From: Cerina litoralis
GTDB lineage: Bacteria > Bacteroidota > Bacteroidia > Flavobacteriales > Flavobacteriaceae
Direction of reading: 5' to 3'
DNA: 64,000 bases
Assembly (NCBI GenBank): GCA_022008415.1
Contig: JAIRBC010000009.1
Coordinates: forward strand, 62,001 to 126,000
A program made the position numbers and the translations under genes. Shown here piece after piece: positions 53,811 to 62,541 of this stretch. Each line of letters opens with the position of its first letter. Within the stretch, counting starts at the first letter, position 1. The notes below the pieces were generated by a model. The model saw only the letters and a program-made list of their open reading frames with translations, did no database searches and was not told the origin of the DNA.

Positions 53811-54875
53811 ATGGATACTTCGGTAAAGAACTTGATCGTTGAAAAAATTAAATCGTCAAAAATAGGTCAGGTCGATTTTGATAATCTCCCATTCGGGGAT
53901 GTATTTACGGACCATATGATGGTCTGCGATTACAAAAACGGCAGTTGGGGCACACCCAAAATAATACCCTATCAGCCTTTAACGTTGGATCCTTCCGCTA
54001 GGGTTTTCCATTATGGCCAGGCTGTTTTTGAGGGCATGAAGGCCTATAAGGACGATAAGGGACAGGCTTGGTTGTTTAGGCCGGACGAAAACTTTCGGCG
54101 GATAAATAAATCTTGCGTCCGACTGGCCATACCCGAATTTCCAGAGGAATATTTCTTTGACAGTCTTAAGACCCTGCTCCGATTGGATGTGGAATGGATT
54201 AAACCCGGGGAAGGCAACACCCTTTACGTACGACCTTTCGTGATTGCCACGCAGCCGGGGGTTATCGCTGCGCCTTCTGAGGAATACAAGTTTATGATCA
54301 TCTGTTCCCCGGCCAAGTCCTATTACGGGGGCGAGGTTCGGGTAAAAATTGCGGAAAAATTCAGCCGTGCGGCCGATGGCGGATTTGGGTTTGCCAAGGC
54401 AGCGGGCAACTATGCGGGGCAATTTTATCCAACCAAGTTGGCCAAGGAAGAAGGGTTTCAACAAATAGTTTGGACGGATAGCAGTACCCATGAATACATT
54501 GAAGAAGCGGGAACCATGAACGTTTTTGTGCGTATTGGCGATAAGCTGCTCACGTGTCCTACAAGCGACCGTATCCTGGATGGTGTTACCCGAAAAAGCG
54601 TAATCGCCCTGGCAAGGGATCAAGGTATCGAGGTGGAAATAAGGCCCATAAAAGTTGCGGAACTGTTGGACGCGACCAAAAACAACACGTTAAAAGAGAT
54701 GTTCGGTAGCGGAACTGCAGCCGTAATCAATCCGATCCAAGGGTTTGGTTACAAGGGCGATAAATACGAACTGCCAAAAGTGGAAAATTCTTATGCGAGC
54801 CGTTTTAAAAAACAGTTAACCGATATACAATACAATAGATCTGAAGACAAATATGGCTGGAGGTATAAGATATAG
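53811..54875 (+). CDS. ilvE: Branched-chain amino acid aminotransferase
   Basis: IlvE exchanges amino groups between Leu, Ile or Val and 2-oxoglutarate, the last step of their synthesis. The 354-residue PLP fold-type IV enzyme shows ARVFHYGQAVFEGMKAYK (about 63-80), FLYVRPF-like phosphate site (TLYVRPFVIAT), KAAGNYAGQFYPTKLAKEEGFQQIVW with the Schiff-base Lys in the AAGNYA...KLAKEEG region, YIEEAGTMNVFV and the GSGTAAVINPI loop. The order is that of the BCAT-eukaryote-like branch common in Bacteroidota. A terminator follows 38 bases after the stop. Confidence 0.96.
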   Translation: MDTSVKNLIVEKIKSSKIGQVDFDNLPFGDVFTDHMMVCDYKNGSWGTPKIIPYQPLTLDPSARVFHYGQAVFEGMKAYKDDKGQAWLFRPDENFRRINKSCVRLAIPEFPEEYFFDSLKTLLRLDVEWIKPGEGNTLYVRPFVIATQPGVIAAPSEEYKFMIICSPAKSYYGGEVRVKIAEKFSRAADGGFGFAKAAGNYAGQFYPTKLAKEEGFQQIVWTDSSTHEYIEEAGTMNVFVRIGDKLLTCPTSDRILDGVTRKSVIALARDQGIEVEIRPIKVAELLDATKNNTLKEMFGSGTAAVINPIQGFGYKGDKYELPKVENSYASRFKKQLTDIQYNRSEDKYGWRYKI

Positions 54876-54913
54876 TACCCTTCATTATTTATTTGAAGTC
54901 ATTTAAAAATAGC

Positions 54914-54946
54914 AACCGCAATGCAAGGACATTGCGGTTTTTTTTT
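54914..54946 (+). terminator. Rho-independent terminator after ilvE
   Basis: A perfect 10-bp stem (AACCGCAATG 54914-54923 with CATTGCGGTT 54930-54939), 6-base loop and a run of eight to nine T's. Confidence 0.92.
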
Positions 54947-55058
54947 GCCTAACCCTTTTAAAATTGTTTTTACATTTTCGGTAGTCACCTAGAAATATGT
55001 ATTTTTAGTTGTTTGAAGGATTTGAGCCTGTTTAGAAATTTGTGATTAGAATCCACCC

Positions 55059-56420
55059 ATGACCGACCCGTTAACCAAATATTGGAAACTACACAAATAC
55101 GCGATCGTGATGGCAATTGCCAGTTTGGCATTATACCAAACCTTTGCGTACCACTTGGAACGCACCGATTTTATTAAGCTCGTCACCCTTTTTGCGGCAC
55201 TTTTCTTTTTTTGTCTAAAGCTTATCCAATTCGAAAAATGGAACCTCAAGTTCCTGGTCGCCGTTGGAATTCTATTTCGTTTGGTCTTTTTGTTTGCACT
55301 GCCAAACCTATCCCAGGATTTTTACCGTTTTATTTGGGACGGGCAGCAGGTGGCCCACGGCATAAACCCTTATTTGTTCACGCCAGAGGCAGGGTTCGAT
55401 AACGGGCTTGGATCCCTTCCTAATGCACAACAGCTATATCTGGGTATGGGAGAACTCAGTGCTGTCAATTTTTCTAACTACCCCCCTTTAAACCAACTGA
55501 TTTTTTCACTGGCGACGATTTTGGGCGGGAAAAGCATATTGGGCTCCGTTATTGCCATGCGGATCGTCATCATTTTGGCCGACGTGGGCATCCTTTATTT
55601 TGGTAGAAGGTTATTGCAAAAGCTGAACCGATCTACCCACCATATGTTTTGGTATTTCCTAAATCCATTGGTCATTATAGAACTTACCGGGAACCTTCAC
55701 TTTGAGGGAGTAATGTTATTCTTCTTCGTTTGGTCGCTCTTTCTAATCGTGCAAGGTAAATGGAAATCTGGCGCTGTAGTTTACGCCCTGTCCATAGCGG
55801 TCAAATTAATCCCGTTGATGTTCCTGCCCTTGTTCCTCATCTATTTTGATTGGAAAAAAAGCCTCACATTCTATCCATTGGTAGGGACTTCATCAATGCT
55901 ATTGTTGCTGCCTTTTTATTCTCCACAGTTTCTTGCACATTATTCGCAGACCATTGAGCTTTGGTTCATCAATTTTGAATTCAATGCCGGTCTTTTCAAC
56001 GCCATCAAGAAAATAGCCCTGCAGTTCGATGTTCCCGGGTACAAATTGATAAAAAGTTATGGGAAAGTTATGCCCTTTCTTGTTGTTCTGATAGTATTGC
56101 TCCTCACATTTTTACGCAAGAACCAAAAATTTTCGACCCTGATACACTCCATGATGTGGATATTACTGAGCTATTACCTTTTGGCCACAACGGTACATCC
56201 ATGGTACGTAATCTTTCTTTTGCTATTATCCGTATTCACCCCATATCGATTTCCGATTATTTGGTCATTGGTAGTTGTACTCAGCTACTTTGCATACGGA
56301 AATCCGGACTTTAAAGAGAATTTAGGTTTGCTTCTTGTTGAATATATTGCAGTATATGGATTTATGATTTACGAATTGTTCAAATTAAGCAAGTTGGAGT
56401 TTCGATTTTTTAAAAATTAA
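55059..56420 (+). CDS. GT-C type membrane glycosyltransferase-like protein
   Basis: This 453-residue protein has about eleven membrane segments. After the second or third helix it carries ALPNLSQDFYRFIWDGQQVAHGINPY, the conserved first periplasmic loop of the GT-C group (DUF2029/GT87 and MptA/B-like polyprenol-phosphate-mannose mannosyltransferases), with the acidic residue expected to be catalytic. NYPPLNQLIFSLATIL and VHPWYVIFLLLL also fit the group. These enzymes add sugars from lipid-linked donors on the outer face of the inner membrane. The donor and acceptor are unknown. It is expressed between the ilvE terminator and the arginine promoter. Confidence 0.82.
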   Translation: MTDPLTKYWKLHKYAIVMAIASLALYQTFAYHLERTDFIKLVTLFAALFFFCLKLIQFEKWNLKFLVAVGILFRLVFLFALPNLSQDFYRFIWDGQQVAHGINPYLFTPEAGFDNGLGSLPNAQQLYLGMGELSAVNFSNYPPLNQLIFSLATILGGKSILGSVIAMRIVIILADVGILYFGRRLLQKLNRSTHHMFWYFLNPLVIIELTGNLHFEGVMLFFFVWSLFLIVQGKWKSGAVVYALSIAVKLIPLMFLPLFLIYFDWKKSLTFYPLVGTSSMLLLLPFYSPQFLAHYSQTIELWFINFEFNAGLFNAIKKIALQFDVPGYKLIKSYGKVMPFLVVLIVLLLTFLRKNQKFSTLIHSMMWILLSYYLLATTVHPWYVIFLLLLSVFTPYRFPIIWSLVVVLSYFAYGNPDFKENLGLLLVEYIAVYGFMIYELFKLSKLEFRFFKN

Positions 56421-56430
56421 GCGAAACAAC

Positions 56431-56459
56431 TTGACAATTCAATTTAATTTGTACCTTTG
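56431..56459 (+). promoter_or_regulatory. Promoter of the arginine operon
   Basis: TTG (56431-56433), 18 bases, TACCTTTG (56452-56459): a full Bacteroidota promoter. Transcription would start near 56463-56466, only a few bases before the ATG of the Arg-rich leader frame at 56468. Confidence 0.8.
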
Positions 56460-56467
56460 GAATCCTA

Positions 56468-56551
56468 ATGAAAACACAAGCATACATATCTCCTTTCTCC
56501 GGGCCCTTGTCCCGCAATACTTCTTTTACGCCTACGCGTCGCCGCCCGTAA
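56468..56551 (+). CDS. Candidate arginine leader peptide (attenuator)
   Basis: This 27-codon frame lies between the promoter and the GNAT gene, 91 bases upstream of the operon's first structural start. It ends TPTRRRP: three consecutive Arg codons (CGT CGC CGC, 56537-56545) just before a Pro codon and the TAA, plus one earlier Arg (56513-56515). The RNA around it can pair in two ways: CGGG (56499-56502) with CCCG (56510-56513), or CGGGC (56499-56503) with GCCCG (56544-56548) and CCCTT (56504-56508) with AAGGG (56550-56554), across the Arg codons. Ribosome stalling at Arg codons when charged tRNA-Arg is scarce would shift this balance. A later hairpin (56568-56589) has no T run, so the output mechanism is unclear. 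Confidence 0.7.
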   Translation: MKTQAYISPFSGPLSRNTSFTPTRRRP

Positions 56552-56642
56552 GGGTGCATTTAATTATGGAAATAGGTGAGTCCATTTCCCCAGTCGAGGT
56601 AAACAACCGTACATTCAGATTAATTTTTTAAAGCAACATTCA

Positions 56643-57263
56643 ATGAAGATTGTTATTGCTAACGAATCCCATTTTAAATACGCCCAGGACATCTGCGATA
56701 CCATTGCGGAATCCGCAAAAGTACGGGGCACCGGTATTGCTAAGCGGACCCCGGAATACATTCAACAAAGGCTGAGAAATGGCAATGCCGTTATTGCCCT
56801 GGAGGGAGATAAATTTGCCGGCTTCTGCTATATAGAGGTGTTTGGAAACAAGAAATTTGTTGCAAACTCCGGCCTTATAGTACACCCCGATTACAGGAAT
56901 CAAGGCCTGGCCAAAAAAATCAAAAAGACGATTTTTGACCTCTCCCGGTCCAAATTTCCCGATGCCAAAATATTTGGAATTACCACAGGGCTAGCCGTGA
57001 TGAAAATGAACTACGAACTCGGTTACAAGCCGGTGACATTCTCCGAACTTACGGACGACGACGAATTTTGGAAAGGATGCCAAACGTGTAAAAATTTTGA
57101 TATCCTGACAAGGACGGAGCGAAAAATGTGTCTGTGTACGGGAATGCTATACGACCCGGTAACCGTTGAAAAGCAACCCAAAACCGAAAAATTGAACGGC
57201 AAGGCCTTTGCTAGGCTCAAGAGCATTAAGGAATCCTTGTTTTTAAAAAAAAAGGATAAATAA
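56643..57263 (+). CDS. GNAT N-acyltransferase of the arginine operon, with Cys cluster
   Basis: This 206-residue protein has a GNAT fold over about residues 1-140; the CoA-binding loop is YRNQGLAKKI (84-93), after SGLIVHPD. The C-terminal part has four cysteines in CxxC (146, 149) and CxC (163, 165) spacing, which could bind zinc. Its place at the head of the operon suggests that it acylates glutamate (the ArgA step, acetyl or succinyl donor), because no argA or argJ is otherwise seen; this is inference. argG follows 12 bases downstream. The start is the ATG at 56643; the leader frame lies upstream. Confidence 0.85.
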   Translation: MKIVIANESHFKYAQDICDTIAESAKVRGTGIAKRTPEYIQQRLRNGNAVIALEGDKFAGFCYIEVFGNKKFVANSGLIVHPDYRNQGLAKKIKKTIFDLSRSKFPDAKIFGITTGLAVMKMNYELGYKPVTFSELTDDDEFWKGCQTCKNFDILTRTERKMCLCTGMLYDPVTVEKQPKTEKLNGKAFARLKSIKESLFLKKKDK

Positions 57264-57275
57264 AAAAAGTGATCT

Positions 57276-58466
57276 ATGAAAAAATTGGTTTTAGCCTACA
57301 GTGGCGGATTGGACACCTCGTACTGTGCCAAACATTTATCCCAAGACGAAGGGTTTGAAGTACACGCGGTAAGTGTAAATACCGGAGGTTTCTCTACGGA
57401 AGAAATACGAAAAATCCACAACAAGGCATTAGAACTTGGCGCAACGACCTACACCTCTTTGGATGCGGTTAGCACCTTTTACGAAAAAGTTGTAAAATAC
57501 CTCATCTTTGGCAATGTCCTTAAGAACAATACCTATCCCTTATCGGTTAGCGCAGAAAGGATTGTTCAAGCGATAGAAATTGTAAATTACGCCAAAAAAA
57601 TTGGCGCCCAGTATATTGCCCATGGCAGTACCGGCGCAGGGAACGACCAGGTAAGGTTCGATATGATATTCCAGATCATCGCCCCAGAAATAAAGATTAT
57701 CACCCCGATAAGGGACAACCAACTCTCGCGAGAGGCAGAGATCGAGTATTTGCAAAAAAACGGAATAGAATATTCTTGGGAAAAAGCCAAATACTCCATC
57801 AACAGAGGTCTTTGGGGTACTTCGGTGGGCGGTACGGAAACATTGACTTCCCACCAACCACTTCCGGATAGTGCCTACCCAAGTCAGCTTCAAGATCAGG
57901 AGCCCAAGAAAATAAAACTGACCTTTAATAAAGGGGAACTGGTTGCCATAGATGGGACAAAAGACTCCCCCGTAAACAATATTAAAGCCTTAAACGCCCT
58001 TGCTTCTAAATACGCCATAGGCCGTGACATCCATGTAGGCGATACCATAATAGGGATCAAGGGCCGTGTTGGTTTTGAAGCCCCTGCCCCTTTGATCATC
58101 ATAAAAGCACACCATTTACTGGAAAAGCACACCTTGGGTAAATGGCAACAGTACCAGAAGGAAATGTTGGGCAATTTTTATGGAATGCTATTGCACGAAG
58201 GCAATTATTTGGATGAGGTAATGAGAAATATTGAGGCTTTCTTGACCGATACTCAAAAGAATGTTTCGGGAGACGTATTTGTCGGCCTTTATCCCCACCG
58301 TTTTCAACTCGAAGGGATTTCATCTAAACACGACCTGATGAATGCTTCTTTCGGAAGTTACGGGGAAATGAACAAAGGTTGGACCGCCGAGGATGCCAAA
58401 GGCTTCATCAAACTGCTGTCCACCCCTGGTAAAATATACAATCACGTAAACAGAAATCATGATTAA
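57276..58466 (+). CDS. argG: Argininosuccinate synthase
   Basis: ArgG joins citrulline and aspartate using ATP, giving argininosuccinate, the penultimate step to arginine. The 396-residue protein has the ATP-binding P-loop-like LVLAYSGGLDTSYC at its start, a citrulline-binding YIAHGSTGAGNDQVRFD block, then IKIITPIRD and the closing GNFYGMLLHEGNYLDEVMRNIEAFL. The length is usual. It lies between the GNAT gene (12-base gap) and argC (8-base overlap at 58459-58466), so it is translated as part of the operon. Confidence 0.97.
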   Translation: MKKLVLAYSGGLDTSYCAKHLSQDEGFEVHAVSVNTGGFSTEEIRKIHNKALELGATTYTSLDAVSTFYEKVVKYLIFGNVLKNNTYPLSVSAERIVQAIEIVNYAKKIGAQYIAHGSTGAGNDQVRFDMIFQIIAPEIKIITPIRDNQLSREAEIEYLQKNGIEYSWEKAKYSINRGLWGTSVGGTETLTSHQPLPDSAYPSQLQDQEPKKIKLTFNKGELVAIDGTKDSPVNNIKALNALASKYAIGRDIHVGDTIIGIKGRVGFEAPAPLIIIKAHHLLEKHTLGKWQQYQKEMLGNFYGMLLHEGNYLDEVMRNIEAFLTDTQKNVSGDVFVGLYPHRFQLEGISSKHDLMNASFGSYGEMNKGWTAEDAKGFIKLLSTPGKIYNHVNRNHD

Positions 58467-59433
58467 AGCGGGAATCATAGGAGGTTCTGGATATACGGGC
58501 GGGGAACTGATCCGAATATTGCTGCACCATCCACATGCGACCATAGATTTTGTATTCAGTACCACAAGGGCAGGAAAAAAGATTTCCAGCGCACATCCCG
58601 ACCTTATAGGAGAAACGGAGATGGAATTTACGGGCGAAGTGAACCTCCACGTCGATGTGGTCTTTTTATGTTTGGGGCACGGCAATTCCACCAAATTCCT
58701 CAACGAAAACAACTTTTCGGCGAATACCAAGATCATCGACCTAAGCAATGATTTTCGGTTGGCCAAGGATGCGGTATTCAACGGAAGGGAATTTGTTTAC
58801 GGTCTGCCCGAAACCAACAAGGAAAAAATAAAAAAAGCAAAATACATCGCCAATCCGGGCTGTTTCGCCACCGCTGTTCAATTGGCCCTGTTGCCATTGG
58901 CCAAAGCGGGAAAATTGGGCAATCCGGTACACATAAACGCGATTACGGGCAGCACGGGAGCAGGCGTAAGCCTAGCCGCTACTTCCCATTTTAGCTGGAG
59001 AACCAACAATGTTTCTTGGTACAAACCCTTTACGCATCAGCATTTGGGCGAAATTGAGGAAAGCTTGCACGCATTACAATCAAATACGGGAGAACTGTAC
59101 TTTTTGCCCAATCGGGGAAATTTTACCAGAGGAATTTTTGTGACGGCCTATACGCATTACAACGGTAGCGAAGCGGAAGCTAACAAACTGTACAAAGATT
59201 TTTATGCAGATGCCGTTTTCACCCATGTATCCGATGATCCCATCAGTTTAAAACAAGTAGTGAATACCAACCAGTGCCATATCCACCTGCACAAACACAA
59301 CAACACCCTGTTGATTACCTCTGCGGAGGACAATCTATTGAAAGGAGCTTCGGGGCAAGCCGTGCAGAACATGAACCTGATGTTCGGATTCGAGGAAAGT
59401 ACGGGACTGTATTTAAAATCGGGGGTTTTTTAA
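58459..59433 (+). CDS. argC: N-acyl-gamma-glutamyl-phosphate reductase
   Basis: ArgC reduces N-acyl-glutamyl phosphate to the semialdehyde with NADPH. The 324-residue protein has the N-terminal GIIGGSGYTGGELIRIL nucleotide loop (5-21), VVFLCLGHGNSTKF, IDLSNDFRL and the catalytic Cys135 in NPGCFATA. Substrate segments TGSTGAGVS and FTHQHLGEIEESL follow. It overlaps argG by 8 bases. Whether the acyl group is acetyl or succinyl cannot be read here, but the ArgF' residue pattern in this operon points to succinyl. A palindromic repeat lies in the gap downstream. Confidence 0.96.
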   Translation: MIKAGIIGGSGYTGGELIRILLHHPHATIDFVFSTTRAGKKISSAHPDLIGETEMEFTGEVNLHVDVVFLCLGHGNSTKFLNENNFSANTKIIDLSNDFRLAKDAVFNGREFVYGLPETNKEKIKKAKYIANPGCFATAVQLALLPLAKAGKLGNPVHINAITGSTGAGVSLAATSHFSWRTNNVSWYKPFTHQHLGEIEESLHALQSNTGELYFLPNRGNFTRGIFVTAYTHYNGSEAEANKLYKDFYADAVFTHVSDDPISLKQVVNTNQCHIHLHKHNNTLLITSAEDNLLKGASGQAVQNMNLMFGFEESTGLYLKSGVF

Positions 59434-59594
59434 CCATACACGGTAAAACCAGTGCGCAGAAGGAAAACTGGAAAATAAAATCTAAACAAGCAACAAGAAA
59501 GCGGTTGGCAGTAACGGGTAGCAGAAACTTGCAACACGGAACTCCAACCCAATTACAACTCAATAACCTAATAACGCAGTAACCCAATAACCAG

Positions 59595-59638
59595 ATTCCC
59601 ACCGAAGTTTATCCTGAGCGAAGACGAAAGGTGGGAAT
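59595..59638. repeat. Palindromic intergenic repeat between argC and proC
   Basis: A perfect 9-bp inverted repeat (ATTCCCACC 59595-59603, GGTGGGAAT 59630-59638) encloses ATCCTGAGCGAAGACGAA, a variant of the TCCTGAGCGAAGTCGAAGG motif that I know as a dispersed repeat in many Bacteroidota genomes. It ends 17 bases before the proC start and could form a hairpin in the operon transcript. Confidence 0.65.
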
Positions 59639-59654
59639 GACTAAAATAATAAAA

Positions 59655-60449
59655 ATGAAAATTGCCATCATAGGAACCGGAAATTTGGGATTGTCCATTG
59701 CCCATGGAATTTTGTCCTCCAACGGCGCCACGAGCATGTACCTTACCAAAAGATCTCCCGGTTCTATAAAGGAGTTGGAAAAGTACGGTATGGTGACCGT
59801 TACCACGGATAACCGGGAAGCCGTACAAAAATCTGATATTCTCATTTTTGCCGTCCAGCCTGGGCAAATTGAAGGTATTCTAGAAAACACCAGGGACCTG
59901 CTTACCGAAAAACACGTGATCATATCCACAATAACCGGATTTAGCATCGACCGCATTGAAAAAATTATAGGCAAGGACCAACATATTATCCGAAGCATGC
60001 CCAATACCGCGATCTCGGTCGGCAAATCCATGACCTGCATCTGCTGCAATGAAAAGGGAAAAAAAAGAATAGACCTTGCCAAGGCTATTTTTAACAGAAT
60101 GGGGCATTCCATAGAGATCTCTGAGGAAAAAATGCAGGCCGCTACCGTAATCTGCGCCAGCGGAATTGCATTTTGGATGCGCTTGATACGCGCCACGACG
60201 CAAGGTGCCATCCAATTGGGTTTTGATGCCAAAGAGGCGCAGGAACTAGCCATGTACACCTGCAACGGCGCGGCAGAACTCCTAATTGAATCCGGCAGCC
60301 ATCCGGAAGAGGAAATTGACCGGGTTACCACGCCAAAAGGCTGTACCATACAGGGTCTCAACGAAATGGAGCACCAGGGCCTGAGCTCATCCTTGATCCG
60401 CGGGATGATGGCATCGTACGAAAAGATAAGCCATATTGGCAAAAACTAG
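59655..60449 (+). CDS. proC: Pyrroline-5-carboxylate reductase
   Basis: ProC reduces pyrroline-5-carboxylate to proline with NAD(P)H. The 264-residue protein starts with the Rossmann loop MKIAIIGTGNLGLSIAHGIL, followed by ILIFAVQPGQIEGIL, IIRSMPNTAISVGKSMT and the C-terminal ATVICASGIAFWMRLI and VTTPKGCTIQGLNEME blocks, which are family signatures. In-frame GTG and ATG codons upstream (59631, 59637) fall in a palindromic repeat, so the ATG at 59655 is chosen. Its presence among arg genes links proline to the ornithine branch. Confidence 0.95.
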   Translation: MKIAIIGTGNLGLSIAHGILSSNGATSMYLTKRSPGSIKELEKYGMVTVTTDNREAVQKSDILIFAVQPGQIEGILENTRDLLTEKHVIISTITGFSIDRIEKIIGKDQHIIRSMPNTAISVGKSMTCICCNEKGKKRIDLAKAIFNRMGHSIEISEEKMQAATVICASGIAFWMRLIRATTQGAIQLGFDAKEAQELAMYTCNGAAELLIESGSHPEEEIDRVTTPKGCTIQGLNEMEHQGLSSSLIRGMMASYEKISHIGKN

Positions 60450-60566
60450 AATTTTGAGAAGCTTTAAGCTTATCGCCCTGTGCCATACCCTAACTTTTAA
60501 AGCGCATGGCGAACAGCCGAAATGATAAAGGATTTCAGTTTTCACGGGAATAAAAAAATGTAAATC

Positions 60567-61694
60567 ATGAATCTATTTGATGTATATCCCTTATACGATG
60601 TAACCCCGGCCTATGCCAAGGGGATCGTGGTCACCGATGACAAGGGACAGGAATATTTGGATTTCTATGGTGGCCATGCCGTCATTTCCATAGGTCATTC
60701 CCACCCGCATTACATAAAACGTATCGAGGATCAGTTAGAAAAGATAGGGTTTTATAGCAATGCCGTACACAACCCATTACAAGTAGAATTGGCCTCCAAG
60801 TTGGGCCAACTATCGGGCTGCGAAGATTACAACCTATTTCTGTGCAATTCGGGAGCCGAGGCCAACGAAAATGCCTTAAAACTAGCCTCCTTTCAGAACG
60901 GAAAGTCTAGGGTAATCGCGTTTACAAACAGTTTTCACGGCAGGACTTCTGCAGCGGTTGCGGCAACCGATAACGAAAAAATTGTCGCTCCCCTCAACAA
61001 ACAGCAAAAGGTAACCTTCCTATCCTTTGAGGATTTGGAAGCTTTCCGATCAGAAATCAAAAAAGGGGATGTTTGCGCCGTAATTTTGGAAGCAATTCAA
61101 GGAGTGGGCGGACTAGACGAACCTTCCACGGCGTTTTTCCAAAACGTTGCCAGAATGTGCAAGGAAGAAGGCGTTTGCCTTATTGCCGATGAAGTACAGT
61201 GCGGATATGGGAGGAGCGGAAAGTTTTTTGCATTTCAACACCACAACATACAGCCCGATATTATCACGGTAGCCAAGGGCATGGGCAACGGCTTCCCCAT
61301 TGGTGGCGTTCTCATTAGCAATAGCATAAAGGCTTCCTACGGTCTGTTGGGCACCACTTTTGGCGGCAACCATCTGGCCTGCGCAGCCGGATTGGGGGTG
61401 CTCGAAATATTGGAAAAAGAAAATCTAGTTGCAAATGCATCGGATATGTACGATTACTTTGTACAAAAGGCGAAAGAGCTGCCACAAGTGCAAAAAGTGA
61501 AAGGAAGAGGCTTAATGTTAGGTTTGGAATTCGATTTTGACGTGGCCGGGTTACGGAAGAAATTGATCCATAACCAGCACATTTTTACAGGGGGGGCAAA
61601 AAATAAAAATTTATTACGGATTTTACCCGCGTTGAATATTGGCAAGAAGGATGTCGATGTTTTGTTCATGGCTCTAAAAACGGAATTGACTTAG
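60567..61694 (+). CDS. argD: Acylornithine aminotransferase (ArgD family)
   Basis: This 375-residue class III PLP aminotransferase has EYLDFYGGHAVISIGHSHPHY at the start, the NSGAEANENALKLA phosphate block, NSFHGRTSAA, IADEVQCGYGRSGKFFAF and the Schiff-base Lys237 in TVAKGMGNGFPIGG. GTTFGGNHLACAAGL completes the family set. In this operon it would convert N-acyl-glutamate semialdehyde to N-acyl-ornithine. It follows proC after 117 bases and precedes proB by 19. Ornithine aminotransferase activity cannot be excluded from sequence. Confidence 0.94.
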   Translation: MNLFDVYPLYDVTPAYAKGIVVTDDKGQEYLDFYGGHAVISIGHSHPHYIKRIEDQLEKIGFYSNAVHNPLQVELASKLGQLSGCEDYNLFLCNSGAEANENALKLASFQNGKSRVIAFTNSFHGRTSAAVAATDNEKIVAPLNKQQKVTFLSFEDLEAFRSEIKKGDVCAVILEAIQGVGGLDEPSTAFFQNVARMCKEEGVCLIADEVQCGYGRSGKFFAFQHHNIQPDIITVAKGMGNGFPIGGVLISNSIKASYGLLGTTFGGNHLACAAGLGVLEILEKENLVANASDMYDYFVQKAKELPQVQKVKGRGLMLGLEFDFDVAGLRKKLIHNQHIFTGGAKNKNLLRILPALNIGKKDVDVLFMALKTELT

Positions 61695-61713
61695 GCAAGT
61701 ACAAACTGGAGAA

Positions 61714-62487
61714 ATGAAAAAGAAACGCATTTTACTTAAAATTGGATCAAACACCCTTACCAAGGAAACCGATCAGATATCTAGGGGAAAAATTGAGGAT
61801 ATCGGCAGACAAATCGCAGCTTTAAAGAGTATTTATGAGTTTATCATTGTGAGCTCCGGTGCCATAGCCGCCGCCAAACAGTTCGTAAAACTGGAACACA
61901 ATGGAGCGGACATCGATGTAAAACAAGCCTTGGCCGCCATTGGTCAGCCCCACCTGATGCGAATCTTTCAGGAAAATTTCCGGGAATTGGGTCTTTTTAC
62001 ATCCCAATGCCTGCTGTCCTATTCCGATTTTGAAAAGCCTGCGTCCAAAATCAATATCAGCAATACCATAAACGTACTGGTGGAAAACAATTTTATCCCC
62101 ATCATCAACGAGAACGATACCGTGGCCACGGATGAGATTCAATTTGGAGACAACGACAAACTGGCCGCGCTCACCGCAACCCTGCTAAAGGCCGATTTGC
62201 TCATAATAGCCACCAACACGGATGGTATCTATACCAAGGATTCAATTGTTGGCCAATTGCATGAGACCATAGCGAAAGTCACCCAAATTGAGGATTTAAA
62301 AAAAGAAATAGGCACCTCCAAATCCTCCCACGGTACAGGCGGGATGTTGTCCAAAATCGAAGCCGCGACCATTGCGCAAGCTGCCGGCATCGAGACCTGG
62401 ATCGTCAACGGTATAAGGGATAATTTTATTGTGGATGCCATTGAGAATAGAAGTAATTTCACAAAAATAGTCAACGGTTTAACGTAG
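61714..62487 (+). CDS. proB: Glutamate 5-kinase, catalytic domain only
   Basis: ProB phosphorylates glutamate, the first step to proline. The 257-residue protein is a single amino-acid-kinase domain: RILLKIGSNTLT at the start, IVSSGAIAAAKQF, IINENDTVATDEIQFGDNDKLAALTATLLKADLLIIATNTDGIYT and TGGMLSKIEAATIAQAAGIETWIVNG. It lacks the C-terminal PUA domain of E. coli ProB (367 residues). No proA, the usual partner, follows; argF' comes next. The product is shared with the proC-argD neighbours through glutamate semialdehyde chemistry. Confidence 0.95.
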   Translation: MKKKRILLKIGSNTLTKETDQISRGKIEDIGRQIAALKSIYEFIIVSSGAIAAAKQFVKLEHNGADIDVKQALAAIGQPHLMRIFQENFRELGLFTSQCLLSYSDFEKPASKINISNTINVLVENNFIPIINENDTVATDEIQFGDNDKLAALTATLLKADLLIIATNTDGIYTKDSIVGQLHETIAKVTQIEDLKKEIGTSKSSHGTGGMLSKIEAATIAQAAGIETWIVNGIRDNFIVDAIENRSNFTKIVNGLT

Positions 62488-62541
62488 CTTTCTGCCACAG
62501 ACTATTAACCACTAACGAATAACTATTAACCTTTTTACATA

